NCBI RefSeq assembly: GCF_039543825.1
Contig: NZ_BAABKM010000004.1
Span: forward strand, 331,750 to 395,749
Length of the DNA: 64,000 nt
DNA from: Nocardioides conyzicola
GTDB taxonomy: Bacteria > Actinomycetota > Actinomycetes > Propionibacteriales > Nocardioidaceae
Reading direction: 5' to 3'
Both the position numbers and the translations under genes were made by a program. How positions within the stretch are numbered: the stretch's first letter is position 1; each line of letters opens with the position of its first letter. The notes beneath the pieces are model-generated. The model saw nothing but the letters and a program-made list of their open reading frames with translations. It searched no databases and was not told the origin of the DNA. Below, in pieces: positions 33,799-42,675 of the stretch.

Positions 33799-34496
33799 CG
33801 GCTCGCCCCCACGTCCTCGACGAGCGCGACGACCAGGCCGATGACCTCGTCGAGCGTGTACGGCGTCGTGTCGATGTGCACGGCGCCGTCGGCCATGGTG
33901 AGGGGGGCCGTCGCCCGGCCGGAGTCGATCTTGTCGCGGGCGAGCAGCGACTCCTGGGTGGCCGCGAGGTCGGCGCCACCCTCCTCGGCGGCACGGCGGG
34001 CGGCCCGGGCGGCCGGGTCGGCGCTGATGTAGAGCTTGACGGGCGCCTCGGGCCAGACGACCGAGCCGATGTCGCGGCCCTCGACGACGATGCCGCCGCG
34101 GGCGGTCTCGTCCACGATCACGGAGCGCTGGAGCTCGAGCAGCCGCGCGCGCACCTCGGGGACCGCGCTGACCGGGGAGACCGCGGCGTTGACCTCGTCG
34201 CTGCGGATCGCGACGGCCACGTCCTCACCGTCGACGGTGATCGTCGGCGCGAGGGGGTCGGTGCCGGACACGATCGCGGGCTCGGCACAGCGCGCGGCCA
34301 CCGCCGCCGGGTCGTGGATGTCGACCCCGGCACGCAGCAACCACCAGGTCATCGCGCGGAACATCGCGCCGGTGTCGAGGTAGCGCAGCCCGAGCCGGTC
34401 GGCCACCCCGCGCGACGTGCTCGACTTGCCCGAGCCGGAGGTGCCGTCGACGGCGACGACGAGGCCGGGGGCGAGCGCGTGCGCAGAGCTGTTCAC
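33795..34496 (-). CDS. cmk: Cytidylate kinase
   Basis: A 233-aa nucleotide kinase that phosphorylates CMP and dCMP with ATP. The P-loop GTSGSGKS is at 18-25, and VVEGRDIGSVV and the lid region RAARRAAEEGG are typical of Cmk. It starts with GTG at 34496 and overlaps plsC by 4 nt. Part of the cmk-plsC-der block. Confidence 0.95.
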   Translation of the reverse strand: MNSSAHALAPGLVVAVDGTSGSGKSSTSRGVADRLGLRYLDTGAMFRAMTWWLLRAGVDIHDPAAVAARCAEPAIVSGTDPLAPTITVDGEDVAVAIRSDEVNAAVSPVSAVPEVRARLLELQRSVIVDETARGGIVVEGRDIGSVVWPEAPVKLYISADPAARAARRAAEEGGADLAATQESLLARDKIDSGRATAPLTMADGAVHIDTTPYTLDEVIGLVVALVEDVGASR

Positions 34497-34518
34497 GGGG
34501 CCGCAGCCTACCGGTGCG

Positions 34519-34935
34519 TCAGCCCTCCACGGGATTCGAGCGACCCGCGGAGGCTTCGTCGGGGACCGCCCGCACCCGCGTCAGGTCGCGGCGCAGGGCC
34601 GCGGCACCGTGCAGGTAGACGTGGGTGATGTCGGATCGCGGCAGGTCGGTCTCGACGTGCGCCATCATCCGCACCACCCGCGGCATCGAGCCGGCGATCT
34701 CGAGCTCGCGCGCGCAGATCAGCGGCACCTCCCCGAACCCCAGGCGCCGGGCGGCGTACGCCGGGAACTCTGAGACCAGGTCGGACGTCGCGGTGAAGAT
34801 CACCGAGATGAAGTCGTCGACCTCGAGCCCGTTGGACTCCATGACGTCGACGACCATCTCGGCGACGCGCTCCAGCATGTGGTCGCGCACGTCGTCGTCG
34901 AGCTGGGTCGCTCCTCGCACTGCCCTGACTGCCAC
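34519..34935 (-). CDS. aroH: Chorismate mutase, AroH class
   Basis: A 138-aa monofunctional chorismate mutase that makes prephenate for Phe and Tyr synthesis. The start MAVRAVRGATQLDDD carries the Arg of the active site. The family blocks DFISVIFTATSDL and FPAYAARRLGF, and RVRAV-type contacts are present (HVYLHGAAALRRDL near the end). GTG start at 34935. It precedes cmk by 22 nt on the same strand. Confidence 0.93.
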   Translation of the reverse strand: MAVRAVRGATQLDDDVRDHMLERVAEMVVDVMESNGLEVDDFISVIFTATSDLVSEFPAYAARRLGFGEVPLICARELEIAGSMPRVVRMMAHVETDLPRSDITHVYLHGAAALRRDLTRVRAVPDEASAGRSNPVEG

Positions 34936-34999
34936 GGGGCAAGGCTATCGGGGACGGGTACGGCGGGTCCGACGACGGTGTCCGACGAGACGCACCCGG

Positions 35000-36202
35000 T
35001 CAGGGTCGCGCCGGCCGGTAGTGCCTGACGTCGACCTGGGTGAGCTTCCGGGCCGGCTTGCGATCACCGGCGAGGACGTCGTCGTAGCGCCGGTCACCCT
35101 GGAGGTAGCGGGCGAAGAACGCGTTGATGTAGATCGACGCGACGCGCTGCTCCGCGCGGTAGCCAAGAGTCTTCTGGAGCTCGGAGTCGTCGAAACCGTC
35201 GTAGCAGCGCCCGGGGCGGCCGACCGGGTGCGCGGCGTCGTCCTCGCCGCCCGGCAGCCCGCTGTGCGCCGACCACCGCGAGTTGAGGTTGTTGTGGTTG
35301 GCGCCGTGCACGGTGATCGCGATGTTCACCGGGTCGCCGCCGCGCTGCGCGAGCTGGTTGTAGGAGTCGTCGCCGGTGGCGTCGCAGCCGCCGATCCACG
35401 TCATCACCGGGATGCGGGACACCTTGACCCGGCGGGCGCGCTTGTCCATGAACGGCGGTCCGGCAGCTGCCAGGCCGAAGACCGCGGTGAACCGGACGCC
35501 GTCCGGGACCAGGTCGCGGTGCTTGTCCGCCGCCGCCCACATCACGCCGCGGCCGCCGCGGGAGTGACCCAGGAGTCCGACGTCCTGCAGGTCGATCGCG
35601 CGCCGGAAGCCGGGGGCGGCCGGGCGGCCGGTGCGCGCGTCCGTGAACGCGCCGGCCAACGGGCCGGTGCCGCGCTCGACGAGCGCGCGCCACATCCGCA
35701 GGTGCTGGTAGACCAGCGCGGCACGGGCCCGGTCGGCGATCTCACCCAGCTCCCCGGCGTTGACGCCGTTGGCGCTGATCGAGACCACGACCATGCCGCG
35801 GGCCGCCAGCGTCCGTCCGAGGTAGTCGTAGCCGCGCTCGCTGTGGATGCCCTCCAGCCGACCCCGGCAGGGCCAGTCGCCGGTCGTCCTGCCGGTGGCG
35901 TCGTCGGCGCAGCTCCAGAAGAGGCCGTGCGCCATCACCACCATGGGCAGCCGCCGCCCGGCGCTGTGCGCGGGGGCGTAGACGCGGCCGATCAGCTCGA
36001 GGGGGGCCAGGCTCTTCGTCGGCATCCCGTGCTTGTCGAACCCGTGGAACTTGGCGACGTGGTAGGCGCTGTCCCCGAGGTCGTAGTCGAAGACGCGGAC
36101 CTGCTGTCCGCGGGACCGGTCCGGCGCCGCGGCACCGGTCGGCGGTGGAGCGGCGGCCAGGAGTCCGAGGATGAGCGCGACGGCGAGCAGCATTCTTCTC
36201 AT
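35000..36202 (-). CDS. Secreted alpha/beta hydrolase
   Basis: A 400-aa exported hydrolase. Signal peptide MRRMLLAVALILGLLAAAPP, followed by a fold with AHGLFWS and the nucleophile elbow GHSRGG (Ser at about 214). The Asp is likely in IGGCDATGDDS and the His in VHGANHNNLNS. The size and the inserted loops (SADDATGRTTGDWPC) fit the large secreted esterase/lipase-like group. Three 11-bp-spaced GTCAG repeats lie 23-49 nt before its start, matching those before the two-component operon, so the response regulator at 37960 may control it. Confidence 0.87.
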   Translation of the reverse strand: MRRMLLAVALILGLLAAAPPPTGAAAPDRSRGQQVRVFDYDLGDSAYHVAKFHGFDKHGMPTKSLAPLELIGRVYAPAHSAGRRLPMVVMAHGLFWSCADDATGRTTGDWPCRGRLEGIHSERGYDYLGRTLAARGMVVVSISANGVNAGELGEIADRARAALVYQHLRMWRALVERGTGPLAGAFTDARTGRPAAPGFRRAIDLQDVGLLGHSRGGRGVMWAAADKHRDLVPDGVRFTAVFGLAAAGPPFMDKRARRVKVSRIPVMTWIGGCDATGDDSYNQLAQRGGDPVNIAITVHGANHNNLNSRWSAHSGLPGGEDDAAHPVGRPGRCYDGFDDSELQKTLGYRAEQRVASIYINAFFARYLQGDRRYDDVLAGDRKPARKLTQVDVRHYRPARP

Positions 36203-36224
36203 GCGCCGATCCTGGTCGGGGATT

Positions 36225-36251
36225 GTCAGGAACTCGTCAGCGCGACGTCAG
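36225..36251. promoter_or_regulatory. Three GTCAG repeats, 11-bp period
   Basis: GTCAG begins at 36225, 36236 and 36247, exactly one helical turn apart (CTGAC on the coding strand of the esterase). Direct repeats with this period are the usual binding sites of OmpR-type regulators. The same pair occurs before the response regulator gene. Confidence 0.65.
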
Positions 36252-36267
36252 GTTCCGGGCAGGGCTG

Positions 36268-37956
36268 TCACGGGAGGGCTATCCGCGCCGTCGTCCCGGC
36301 ACCGACCTCGCTGTCGAGGGTGATGAGCCCGCCGTGCGCCTCGACGATCTGGCGCACGATCGCCAGCCCCAGACCACTGCCACCCGTCGTCCGGCTGCGC
36401 GCGGCGTCGGCTCTCCGGAACCGGTCGAACACGTGGGGCAGCTCCTCGGCCGGGATGCCCGCGCCCGTGTCGGCGACCTCGATGACGCCGGTCCGTCCCC
36501 GCAGGGTGACCACGCCGCCGGGTGGGGTGTGCCGGACCGCGTTCGCCACCAGGTTGCCCACCGCCTGCCGCATCCGCACGGGGTCGGCGCGCACGGTCGC
36601 GTCCGGCTCCGCCTCCACGCGTACGGCGACGCTCGCCGACCCGGCCGCGCCCCGGAAGCCGTCCGCCACCTGCTCGAGGAACGCGACGAGGCCGATGTCG
36701 ACCGGCTCGAGGCGCAGCTCCCCCGCGTCGCCGAGGCTGAGGTCGTGCAGGTCGTCGACCAGCCGCTGCAGGTGCAGCGTCTCCTCGTGCAGGCTCGCCA
36801 CCAGCCGCTCGTCGGGCTCGGCCAGGCCGTCCTGCACCGCCTCGAGCCAGCCGCGGACGTTGGCCAGCGGGGTGCGCAGCTCGTGCGAGACGTCGCTGAC
36901 CATCCGGCGGCGGGCCTCCTCGAGCTGTTGCCGGCGGTCGGCCATCTGGTTGAACGCGCGGGCGACCTCACCGATCTCGTCGCTGCGCCGGTGCGGCACC
37001 CGTGCGTCCAGGTCGCCGTCGCCGGCCCGGTGGGCGGCCACCGCCATCCGACGCAGCGGTCGGACCAGGCTGCCGCCGAACACCAGGCAGAGGGCCAGCA
37101 CCACCAGCACCACCCCGCCGGCCAGCACCACGATGCGCTGCTGGCTGTCGCGGGAGAAGTCCCAGAAGACCTCGGCCGACCCGGCCTCCCCACTGACGAA
37201 CAGCAGCGCGGGCGCCGCCACGCGTCCGTCGTACCAGCTGCGGCGCGCCTGCTCGGCGCAGGCGGCCACCGCGCCGTGGCGGCGCGCCTGGGTGACGATC
37301 ACGCCGAAGGTGTCGGTCACGCCACTCGACGGCCGCAGCCCCGCGCGCCCGAGGCACCGGTCGACCTGGTCGACGAGCGCGAGCCACTTCCGGGACCGGT
37401 CCGTGGCCGCGATGCCCGCCGTCTGCGCGTCCGTCGGCCCGGGCGCGTGGGGCACGACCCGGTCGTCCATCGGCGCCGAGGGGTCGACCACCCAGCGACG
37501 ACAGCTCCCGGCGCCGCAGGCCACCGGACCGGTCTCGGCCGGCGCCGGTTCGATCACGGCGTCGGCACCGGCCAGCAGGACCGGATCCACGGCCAGGGGG
37601 TCGAGGGTCGCCCGCGCCTGCGCGGGCGAGCGCCGGTCCTGCTCTCCCGCGGAGTCGACGAGCACGCGTCCCGACCCGTCGGTGACCGTCACCTGCCGGT
37701 CCGCCTCGCGAGCCAGCGTGCGGACCAGGCTGCGCGCACCCGACCAGTCGCGATGGGTGGCGGCGTAGCCGACCAGCTCGTCGTAGATCCGTGCCTCGGC
37801 GTGGAGCGAGCTCTGCTGGGCGTCGCGCACGGCGACGGTCGTGGCCCGCACGGTCGCCCAGGTGGCCGCGGCGACGGCGACCAGCGCGATCAGTCCGCCG
37901 ACCGCGACGATCCGGACGAGCAGGCTGCGGCGCCACGGCACCCGCGAGACGGCCAC
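36268..37956 (-). CDS. Sensor histidine kinase
   Basis: A 562-aa membrane kinase. TM1 covers about residues 12-35, then an extracellular sensor domain of about 235 residues follows with two Cys pairs, TM2 at about 274-296 and a HAMP segment. The phospho-acceptor His is at about 358 (SDVSHELRTPL), and the ATP-binding part has NLVANAVRH, the DTGAGIP box and the GGSGLGLAIV box. The GTG start lies 3 nt after the response regulator stop, so the two are one operon. The signal is unknown. Confidence 0.93.
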   Translation of the reverse strand: MAVSRVPWRRSLLVRIVAVGGLIALVAVAAATWATVRATTVAVRDAQQSSLHAEARIYDELVGYAATHRDWSGARSLVRTLAREADRQVTVTDGSGRVLVDSAGEQDRRSPAQARATLDPLAVDPVLLAGADAVIEPAPAETGPVACGAGSCRRWVVDPSAPMDDRVVPHAPGPTDAQTAGIAATDRSRKWLALVDQVDRCLGRAGLRPSSGVTDTFGVIVTQARRHGAVAACAEQARRSWYDGRVAAPALLFVSGEAGSAEVFWDFSRDSQQRIVVLAGGVVLVVLALCLVFGGSLVRPLRRMAVAAHRAGDGDLDARVPHRRSDEIGEVARAFNQMADRRQQLEEARRRMVSDVSHELRTPLANVRGWLEAVQDGLAEPDERLVASLHEETLHLQRLVDDLHDLSLGDAGELRLEPVDIGLVAFLEQVADGFRGAAGSASVAVRVEAEPDATVRADPVRMRQAVGNLVANAVRHTPPGGVVTLRGRTGVIEVADTGAGIPAEELPHVFDRFRRADAARSRTTGGSGLGLAIVRQIVEAHGGLITLDSEVGAGTTARIALP

Positions 37957-37959
37957 CGG

Positions 37960-38652
37960 TCAGCTCGGCGTGCTGAAGGCGTAGCCGACGCCGTACACGG
38001 TCCGGATGAGTCCGGGCTCCAGCTTCTTGCGGAGGTTCGCGACGTGGACGTCGACGGTGCGCCGGGTGACGTGGTCCGCGCCGCCGTGCGGCCGGTGCAG
38101 CTCGGCCAGCAGCTGGTCGCGACTGAAGACGCGGCCGGGCTCGACGGCCATCACCTCGAGCAGCGTGAACTCCCCCGGCGTGCACTCCACCAGCCCACCG
38201 CGGAAGGACACCTGATGGGTGGCCGGCGCGATGGTCAGGGTCCCGGCGGTGACCTCCGCTCGCGCCGCCCCCTGGGAGACGAGCCGGTGCCGACGCAGCA
38301 GCGAGCGCGTCCGGGCCATCAGCTCGCGTGGGCTGTAGGGCTTGGTCAGGTAGTCGTCGGCGCCGAGGTCGAGGCCGTCGAGCAGGTCGTCCTCGCTCGC
38401 CCGGGCGGTCAGCATCAGGATGGGCAGCGCCTCGGTCTCGGGCGCTCCGCGCAGGACGCGGCACACGTCGTGACCGTCCAGCCGCGGCATCATCACGTCG
38501 AGCACGAGCAGGTCGGGCAGGCGCCGGCCGACCTCGTCCAGGGCGGCCCGGCCGTCGGGCACCACGGTGACCTCGTGGCCCGCGGCGACGGCGTACCGGC
38601 GGATCAGCTCTGCCTGCTTGGGGTCGTCCTCGGCCACCACGATCCGCGCCAC
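37960..38652 (-). CDS. OmpR-family response regulator
   Basis: A 230-aa two-domain regulator. The receiver domain has the acidic pocket EDD (residues 8-10), phospho-acceptor Asp52 in LLVLDVMMP and Lys in YLTKPYSP. The C-terminal winged helix ends with TRRTVDVHVANLRKKLEPG and RTVYGVGYAF. GTG start at 38652. Two GTCAG repeats with 11-bp spacing lie 23-38 nt upstream, which suggests autoregulation. Confidence 0.95.
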   Translation of the reverse strand: MARIVVAEDDPKQAELIRRYAVAAGHEVTVVPDGRAALDEVGRRLPDLLVLDVMMPRLDGHDVCRVLRGAPETEALPILMLTARASEDDLLDGLDLGADDYLTKPYSPRELMARTRSLLRRHRLVSQGAARAEVTAGTLTIAPATHQVSFRGGLVECTPGEFTLLEVMAVEPGRVFSRDQLLAELHRPHGGADHVTRRTVDVHVANLRKKLEPGLIRTVYGVGYAFSTPS

Positions 38653-38674
38653 GCGGCGACCCTACGCGGCCCGT

Positions 38675-38690
38675 GTCAGGGAATTGTCAG
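38675..38690. promoter_or_regulatory. Two GTCAG repeats, 11-bp period
   Basis: GTCAG at 38675 and 38686, upstream of the response regulator start and touching the end of the VOC gene. Same sequence and spacing as the three copies before the secreted esterase. Confidence 0.6.
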
Positions 38691-39079
38691 GATGGCTGGT
38701 AGCTCCCGAACGACCAGTGGTTGCCCTCGGGATCCTCCACGCTCCCGCCGCGCCCGCCGTAGTCCTGGTCGACCATCTCCCGGACGACCGTCGCGCCGGC
38801 GGCGACGGCCCGGTCGAAGACGGCGTCCGGGTCGTCCATCACGAGGTACGCCGCGGAGCCGCCGATGTTCTTGACGACGCCGTCGGGCCGCTCGCTGCCG
38901 AACATCACTCCCCCGCCGCCCGGCCACAGCCACTCGGCGTGCACGACCACGCTCGGGTCGCGCTCGTCGCGGTACGTCGCGTGCTCGGTGAAGCCGATCG
39001 CGCTCAACCACGCGATCATCGCGTCGGCGTCGCGGAAGCTCAGGGTCTGCCAGTGCTTGACGTTCGCTGCTTCGCTCAT
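38687..39079 (-). CDS. VOC-superfamily protein (glyoxalase-like)
   Basis: A 130-aa protein of the vicinal-oxygen-chelate fold, with the two beta-alpha repeats and the terminal DPEGNHWSFGSY typical of this group. Likely metal binding through Glu and His, as in bleomycin-resistance-like and glyoxalase-like proteins. It starts 4 nt after the AraC-type gene and is cotranscribed with it. Substrate unknown. Confidence 0.87.
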   Translation of the reverse strand: MSEAANVKHWQTLSFRDADAMIAWLSAIGFTEHATYRDERDPSVVVHAEWLWPGGGGVMFGSERPDGVVKNIGGSAAYLVMDDPDAVFDRAVAAGATVVREMVDQDYGGRGGSVEDPEGNHWSFGSYQPS

Positions 39080-39083
39080 GGCC

Positions 39084-39878
39084 TCACCCTGACGCCTCGG
39101 GGCCGTCCAGGTCTTGAAGGAAGGGGAACTCCTCGCGCAGCCACGTCGTCGGCGGGCACCCCGCGAGCGCCACCCACTCCCGGGTCAGGTGCGACTGGTC
39201 GGCGTACCCGCACCGGAAGGCCGCCTCGGCCAGCGGCATCCGTCCCAGCACGGCCCGCGAGCGCTCGAACCGGCCCAGCCGGCGTACCTCCTGCGGCGTC
39301 AGCCCGCACTCGTGGCGCACCAGCGTGGCCAGGTGGCGTCGCGAGTAGCCGACGTCGTCGGCGACGTCCTGGACAGCGTCGCCCCGCGTCAGCCGGGCCA
39401 GCGCCTGTCCGACCTCGGCCCGCGGGCCCGCGACCCCGTGGCGCGCCAGCTCGGCCGACAGCGCCCGCTCGACCACCCGCACCCGCTGGGCGGCGGAGCA
39501 CTCGGCGAGCCGCTCGGGGAGGTCGCGCAGTGACGGCGCGACGTCGGCGAGCTCGAGCATCTCGCCCGCCAGCTCGGCGGCCGGCATGCCGAAGAGCGCC
39601 CGGGCGCCCGCGGTCGTGAGCGCCAGCTGGACCCCGACCTGGGTGCCGTCATGATGGATCTCGGCCGGGTGCGCGTGCAGCCCCGACAGCGTCGACCACC
39701 GTGCGGCCCTGCTGCCCGGCACGCCCCGCCACCCGACGTCGAGCGGCTGCCCCACCGGCAGCACGAAGGTGAGCGTCGTCGACGGCAGGCCCCGGTGCAC
39801 CCCGGGCGCGCCCAGGTCGACGTCGTACGCCGTCAGCGAGGCGACGTACGGCGCGAGCGCGGGCGCCACCGGTGCCAT
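39084..39878 (-). CDS. AraC-family transcriptional regulator
   Basis: A 264-aa regulator with a C-terminal double helix-turn-helix: VQDVADDVGYSRRHLATLVR and then LAEAAFRCGYADQSHLTREW. The N-terminal half is a cupin-like sensing domain of the type found in small AraC proteins. It forms a unit with the VOC gene. ATG 39878 is chosen; an earlier ATG at 39944 would add 22 residues with no family match. Divergent from the STAS gene across 71 nt. Confidence 0.9.
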   Translation of the reverse strand: MAPVAPALAPYVASLTAYDVDLGAPGVHRGLPSTTLTFVLPVGQPLDVGWRGVPGSRAARWSTLSGLHAHPAEIHHDGTQVGVQLALTTAGARALFGMPAAELAGEMLELADVAPSLRDLPERLAECSAAQRVRVVERALSAELARHGVAGPRAEVGQALARLTRGDAVQDVADDVGYSRRHLATLVRHECGLTPQEVRRLGRFERSRAVLGRMPLAEAAFRCGYADQSHLTREWVALAGCPPTTWLREEFPFLQDLDGPEASG

Positions 39879-39949
39879 GTGACCAACCGTACGGTGAGAG
39901 CCTCCCCAAGGGTGAGCCGCAACGGCGCCACTGCGTGTAAACAACGACC

Positions 39950-40297
39950 GTGACCACGATCGACGACCAGCCGCTGCTGGGCATCACGGACGAGCTCGTC
40001 GGCGAGACGCGCGTCGTGCGCTGCGCCGGCGAGATCGACATCTCCACCGTCCCCCGCCTGCGCGACCGGGTCGCCACGCTCCAGATCGACGGGCCGCCCC
40101 ACCTCGTGGTCGACCTGACCGCCGTCACCTTCATCGACTCGCTCGGCCTCGGCGCCCTGATCGGGATCCACAAGCGGGCGCGGGTGCTGCGGGGCTCGCT
40201 CGTGATCGTGCCCGGCGACGCGGCCCGGCGGCTCTTCACCGCGACCGCCCTCGACCGGGTCTTCGACCTCCGCGCGACGCTGGACGACGCGCTCTAG
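39950..40297 (+). CDS. STAS-domain anti-sigma factor antagonist
   Basis: A 115-aa single-domain STAS protein. It shows the GEIDISTVP start of the fold and the phosphorylatable Ser in TFIDSLGLGAL (about residue 63), followed by LVIVPGDAARRLF. Such proteins free a SigB/F-type factor by binding the anti-sigma kinase. No kinase gene is adjacent; the SigB-like factor at 2626 is a possible distant partner. GTG start. Its stop abuts the rluB stop with no gap. Confidence 0.85.
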   Translation: MTTIDDQPLLGITDELVGETRVVRCAGEIDISTVPRLRDRVATLQIDGPPHLVVDLTAVTFIDSLGLGALIGIHKRARVLRGSLVIVPGDAARRLFTATALDRVFDLRATLDDAL

Positions 40298-41062
40298 CTA
40301 GAGCTGCGTGTTGTCGAGCAGCTCGCCGAGCTCGTCCAGGGTGAGGTCCCGCATCTCCCCCGACAGCAGGCCCCTGAGCACGACCGGCCCGATCTGGGTG
40401 CGGGTGAGGCGGCGTACCGGGTAGCCGATGTGCTCCATCAGCCGCCGCACGATCCGGTTGCGCCCCTCGTGGATGACGAGCTCGACGATCGACTTCGACT
40501 TGCCGGCCTCGATGATCCGGGCGTTGCTGACCGTCACCGGTCCGTCGTCGAGCGTCACGCCCTCGACCAGCTGCTTGAGCGTACGGCGGTAGATCTCGCC
40601 CTCGACCTCGGCGACGTAGGTCTTGTCCACCTCGTACGACGGGTGCGCCAGCCGCTGCGCGAAGTCGCCGTCGTTGGTGAGGATGATCAGGCCCGCGGTG
40701 TCCGTGTCGAGCCGGCCCACGTGGAAGAGCCGCTCGGGCCGGTCGGCGACCAGGTCCTGCAACGTACGCCGCCCCTCGGGGTCCGACATCGTGGACACCA
40801 CGCCGCGCGGCTTGTTGACGGCCAGGTAGACCTTCTCCGAGACCGGGGGCAGCCGCTTGCCGTTGACCCGGATGACCGCCGTCCGCGGGTCCACCTTGGT
40901 GCCGAGCCGGGTGACGACCTCGCCGTCGACCTCGACCAGCCCCTCCAGCATCAGCTCCTCGCACTTGCGGCGCGAGGCGACGTTGGACATGGCGAGCAGC
41001 TTCTGGAGCCGGATCAGCCCGTCGTCGTCGATCTCGAGGCCGGAGCTGTGGATGTCGTTCAT
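40298..41062 (-). CDS. rluB: 23S rRNA pseudouridine synthase RluB family
   Basis: A 254-aa enzyme with an N-terminal S4 RNA-binding domain (LQKLLAMSNVASRRKCE) and the catalytic Asp in VGRLDTDTAGLIILTNDG. RluB/RsuA-type enzymes isomerise one uridine in rRNA. It follows scpB by 7 nt in the conserved scpA-scpB-rluB block of actinobacteria. Confidence 0.93.
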   Translation of the reverse strand: MNDIHSSGLEIDDDGLIRLQKLLAMSNVASRRKCEELMLEGLVEVDGEVVTRLGTKVDPRTAVIRVNGKRLPPVSEKVYLAVNKPRGVVSTMSDPEGRRTLQDLVADRPERLFHVGRLDTDTAGLIILTNDGDFAQRLAHPSYEVDKTYVAEVEGEIYRRTLKQLVEGVTLDDGPVTVSNARIIEAGKSKSIVELVIHEGRNRIVRRLMEHIGYPVRRLTRTQIGPVVLRGLLSGEMRDLTLDELGELLDNTQL

Positions 41063-41069
41063 GGCAGGC

Positions 41070-41795
41070 TCATGTCGGTTCGGTGCCGCCGTCGGGTTCG
41101 GTGCCGTCGCCGCTGTGCGGCGACGGGTGCGGGTGGTCGGGCTCGGGGGTGGACTCGCTGGCCGTCGGGGCCGGGGCGACCATCTCCGCCAGCTCGTCCT
41201 CGAGGTCCGCCATGTCGGGCAGGTACGGCGCGAGCTCGGGCAGGTCGTCGAGCGACTGGATGCCGATCCGCTCCAGGAAGTAGGTGGTGGTCCGGTAGAG
41301 GTGCGCCTGGGTCTCGTGGTCCTGCCCCGCCTCCTCGACCAGGCCGCGGGTGAGCAGCGTGCGCATCACGCCGTCGACGCTGACCCCACGGATCGCCGAG
41401 ACCCGCGCGCGGGAGACCGGCTGCTTGTAGGCCACCACCGCCAGCGTCTCGAGCGCCGCCTGGGTGAGCCGCGCCTGCTGGCCGTCGAGGACGTAGCCCT
41501 CCACGACCGCGGCGTACTCCTCGCGCGTGTAGTAGCGCCAGCCGCCGCCGACGTCGCGCAGGTCGAAGCCGCGCCCCTGCTCGTCGTACTCCTGGGCGAG
41601 GGCCCGGAGCGCCGCGGTGACCTCGTCGGTCGGGTAGCCCACCGCGGTGGCGAGCGCCATCGTCTCCATCGGCTCGTCCGCCAGCATCAGCAGCGCCTCG
41701 AGGGCGGGCCGCAGCGCGGTCAGGGGTACGGCGAGCCGTTCCTCGGTCTGCTCGTCCGTGGCCGTCTCGACCTCGGTCTCACTCATCGCCGTCAT
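41070..41795 (-). CDS. scpB: Segregation and condensation protein B
   Basis: A 241-aa winged-helix protein that joins ScpA and SMC in chromosome condensation. It shows LEALLMLADEPM and the central QLVEEAGQDHETQAHLYRTT-like segment (actually LVEEAGQDHETQAHLYRTT). The C-terminus is acidic and Pro-rich. Its start overlaps the scpA end by 17 nt. Confidence 0.93.
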   Translation of the reverse strand: MTAMSETEVETATDEQTEERLAVPLTALRPALEALLMLADEPMETMALATAVGYPTDEVTAALRALAQEYDEQGRGFDLRDVGGGWRYYTREEYAAVVEGYVLDGQQARLTQAALETLAVVAYKQPVSRARVSAIRGVSVDGVMRTLLTRGLVEEAGQDHETQAHLYRTTTYFLERIGIQSLDDLPELAPYLPDMADLEDELAEMVAPAPTASESTPEPDHPHPSPHSGDGTEPDGGTEPT

Positions 41796-42675
41796 CTCCC
41801 TGCGGTGCTTCCTGGGCTTCTTCGGTGTTCTCGGTCTGCGGGGCGGCCGCCTCGGGTGGCGCCCCGTCGAACTCGTCGGTGATCAGCTCGTCGACGTCCG
41901 CGTCGTCGTCCCCGGTCCACCGTACGGTGAGCTCGCCGAGTGGCGTGAGCTGCTCGAACGCGACCGCGCCCTCACGGAAGAGCTCGAGCAGCGAGAGGAA
42001 CCGCGCCACGGTGGTGAGGCGGTCCGGCGAGTCGCCGCAGAGGGCCCGGAACGTCATGGCGCCGTTGCGTCGCAGCCGGTCGACCACCAGGCCGGCCTGC
42101 TCGCGCACGCTGACCTTGGCGGCGTGGATGTGGTGCAGGGACAGCTCGAGGACGGGCTTGGGCTCCAGCGCCTTGGCGGCGAGCTGCGCAAACTGCTCCA
42201 GGCCGATGCCGATCAGCACCTCCGGCAGCAGCCCGGCGTACCGCTCCTCCAGGCCGACCGAGCGCGGGTGCCGCTTGGACTCGCCCGCGAGCCGCACCTC
42301 GAGCACCGACGCCACCTGCTTGAAGGCGCGGTACTGCATCAGGCGCGCGAAGAGCAGGTCGCGCGCCTCGAGGAGCGCCAGGTCCTCCTCGTCCTCGACG
42401 TCGCCGGAGGGCAGCAAGCGCGCTGCCTTGAGGTCGAGGAGGGTCGAGGCGACGAGCAGGAACGACGTCGTCTGCTCGAGGTCCCAGACCGCCCCGCCCA
42501 CCTTGATGTGCGCGATGAACTCGTCGGTGACCCGCGAGAGCGCGACCTCGGTGATGTCGAGCTTGTGCTTGGAGATCAGGCTGAGCAGCAGGTCGAACGG
42601 GCCCTCGAAGTTGTCGAGGTGCAGGGCGAAGGCCGGGGTGTCCCCCGCCGCCGGGTCGACGACCGGGGCCGTCAT
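41779..42675 (-). CDS. scpA: Segregation and condensation protein A
   Basis: The kleisin subunit, 298 aa, that bridges the SMC heads. It begins with the typical FALHLDNFEGPFDLLLSLIS and contains TSFLLVASTLLDLKAARLLP. The C-terminal winged-helix region is followed by an acidic tail. The ATG overlaps the stop of the small gene upstream. Confidence 0.95.
   Translation of the reverse strand: MTAPVVDPAAGDTPAFALHLDNFEGPFDLLLSLISKHKLDITEVALSRVTDEFIAHIKVGGAVWDLEQTTSFLLVASTLLDLKAARLLPSGDVEDEEDLALLEARDLLFARLMQYRAFKQVASVLEVRLAGESKRHPRSVGLEERYAGLLPEVLIGIGLEQFAQLAAKALEPKPVLELSLHHIHAAKVSVREQAGLVVDRLRRNGAMTFRALCGDSPDRLTTVARFLSLLELFREGAVAFEQLTPLGELTVRWTGDDDADVDELITDEFDGAPPEAAAPQTENTEEAQEAPQGDDGDE

Noticed and set aside
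36266..36292. TGTCACG-16-CGTC, a match to the classical ECF41 promoter
   Set aside because: It lies in the 3' end of the histidine kinase gene and points into it antisense, with no gene start downstream. Probably chance.
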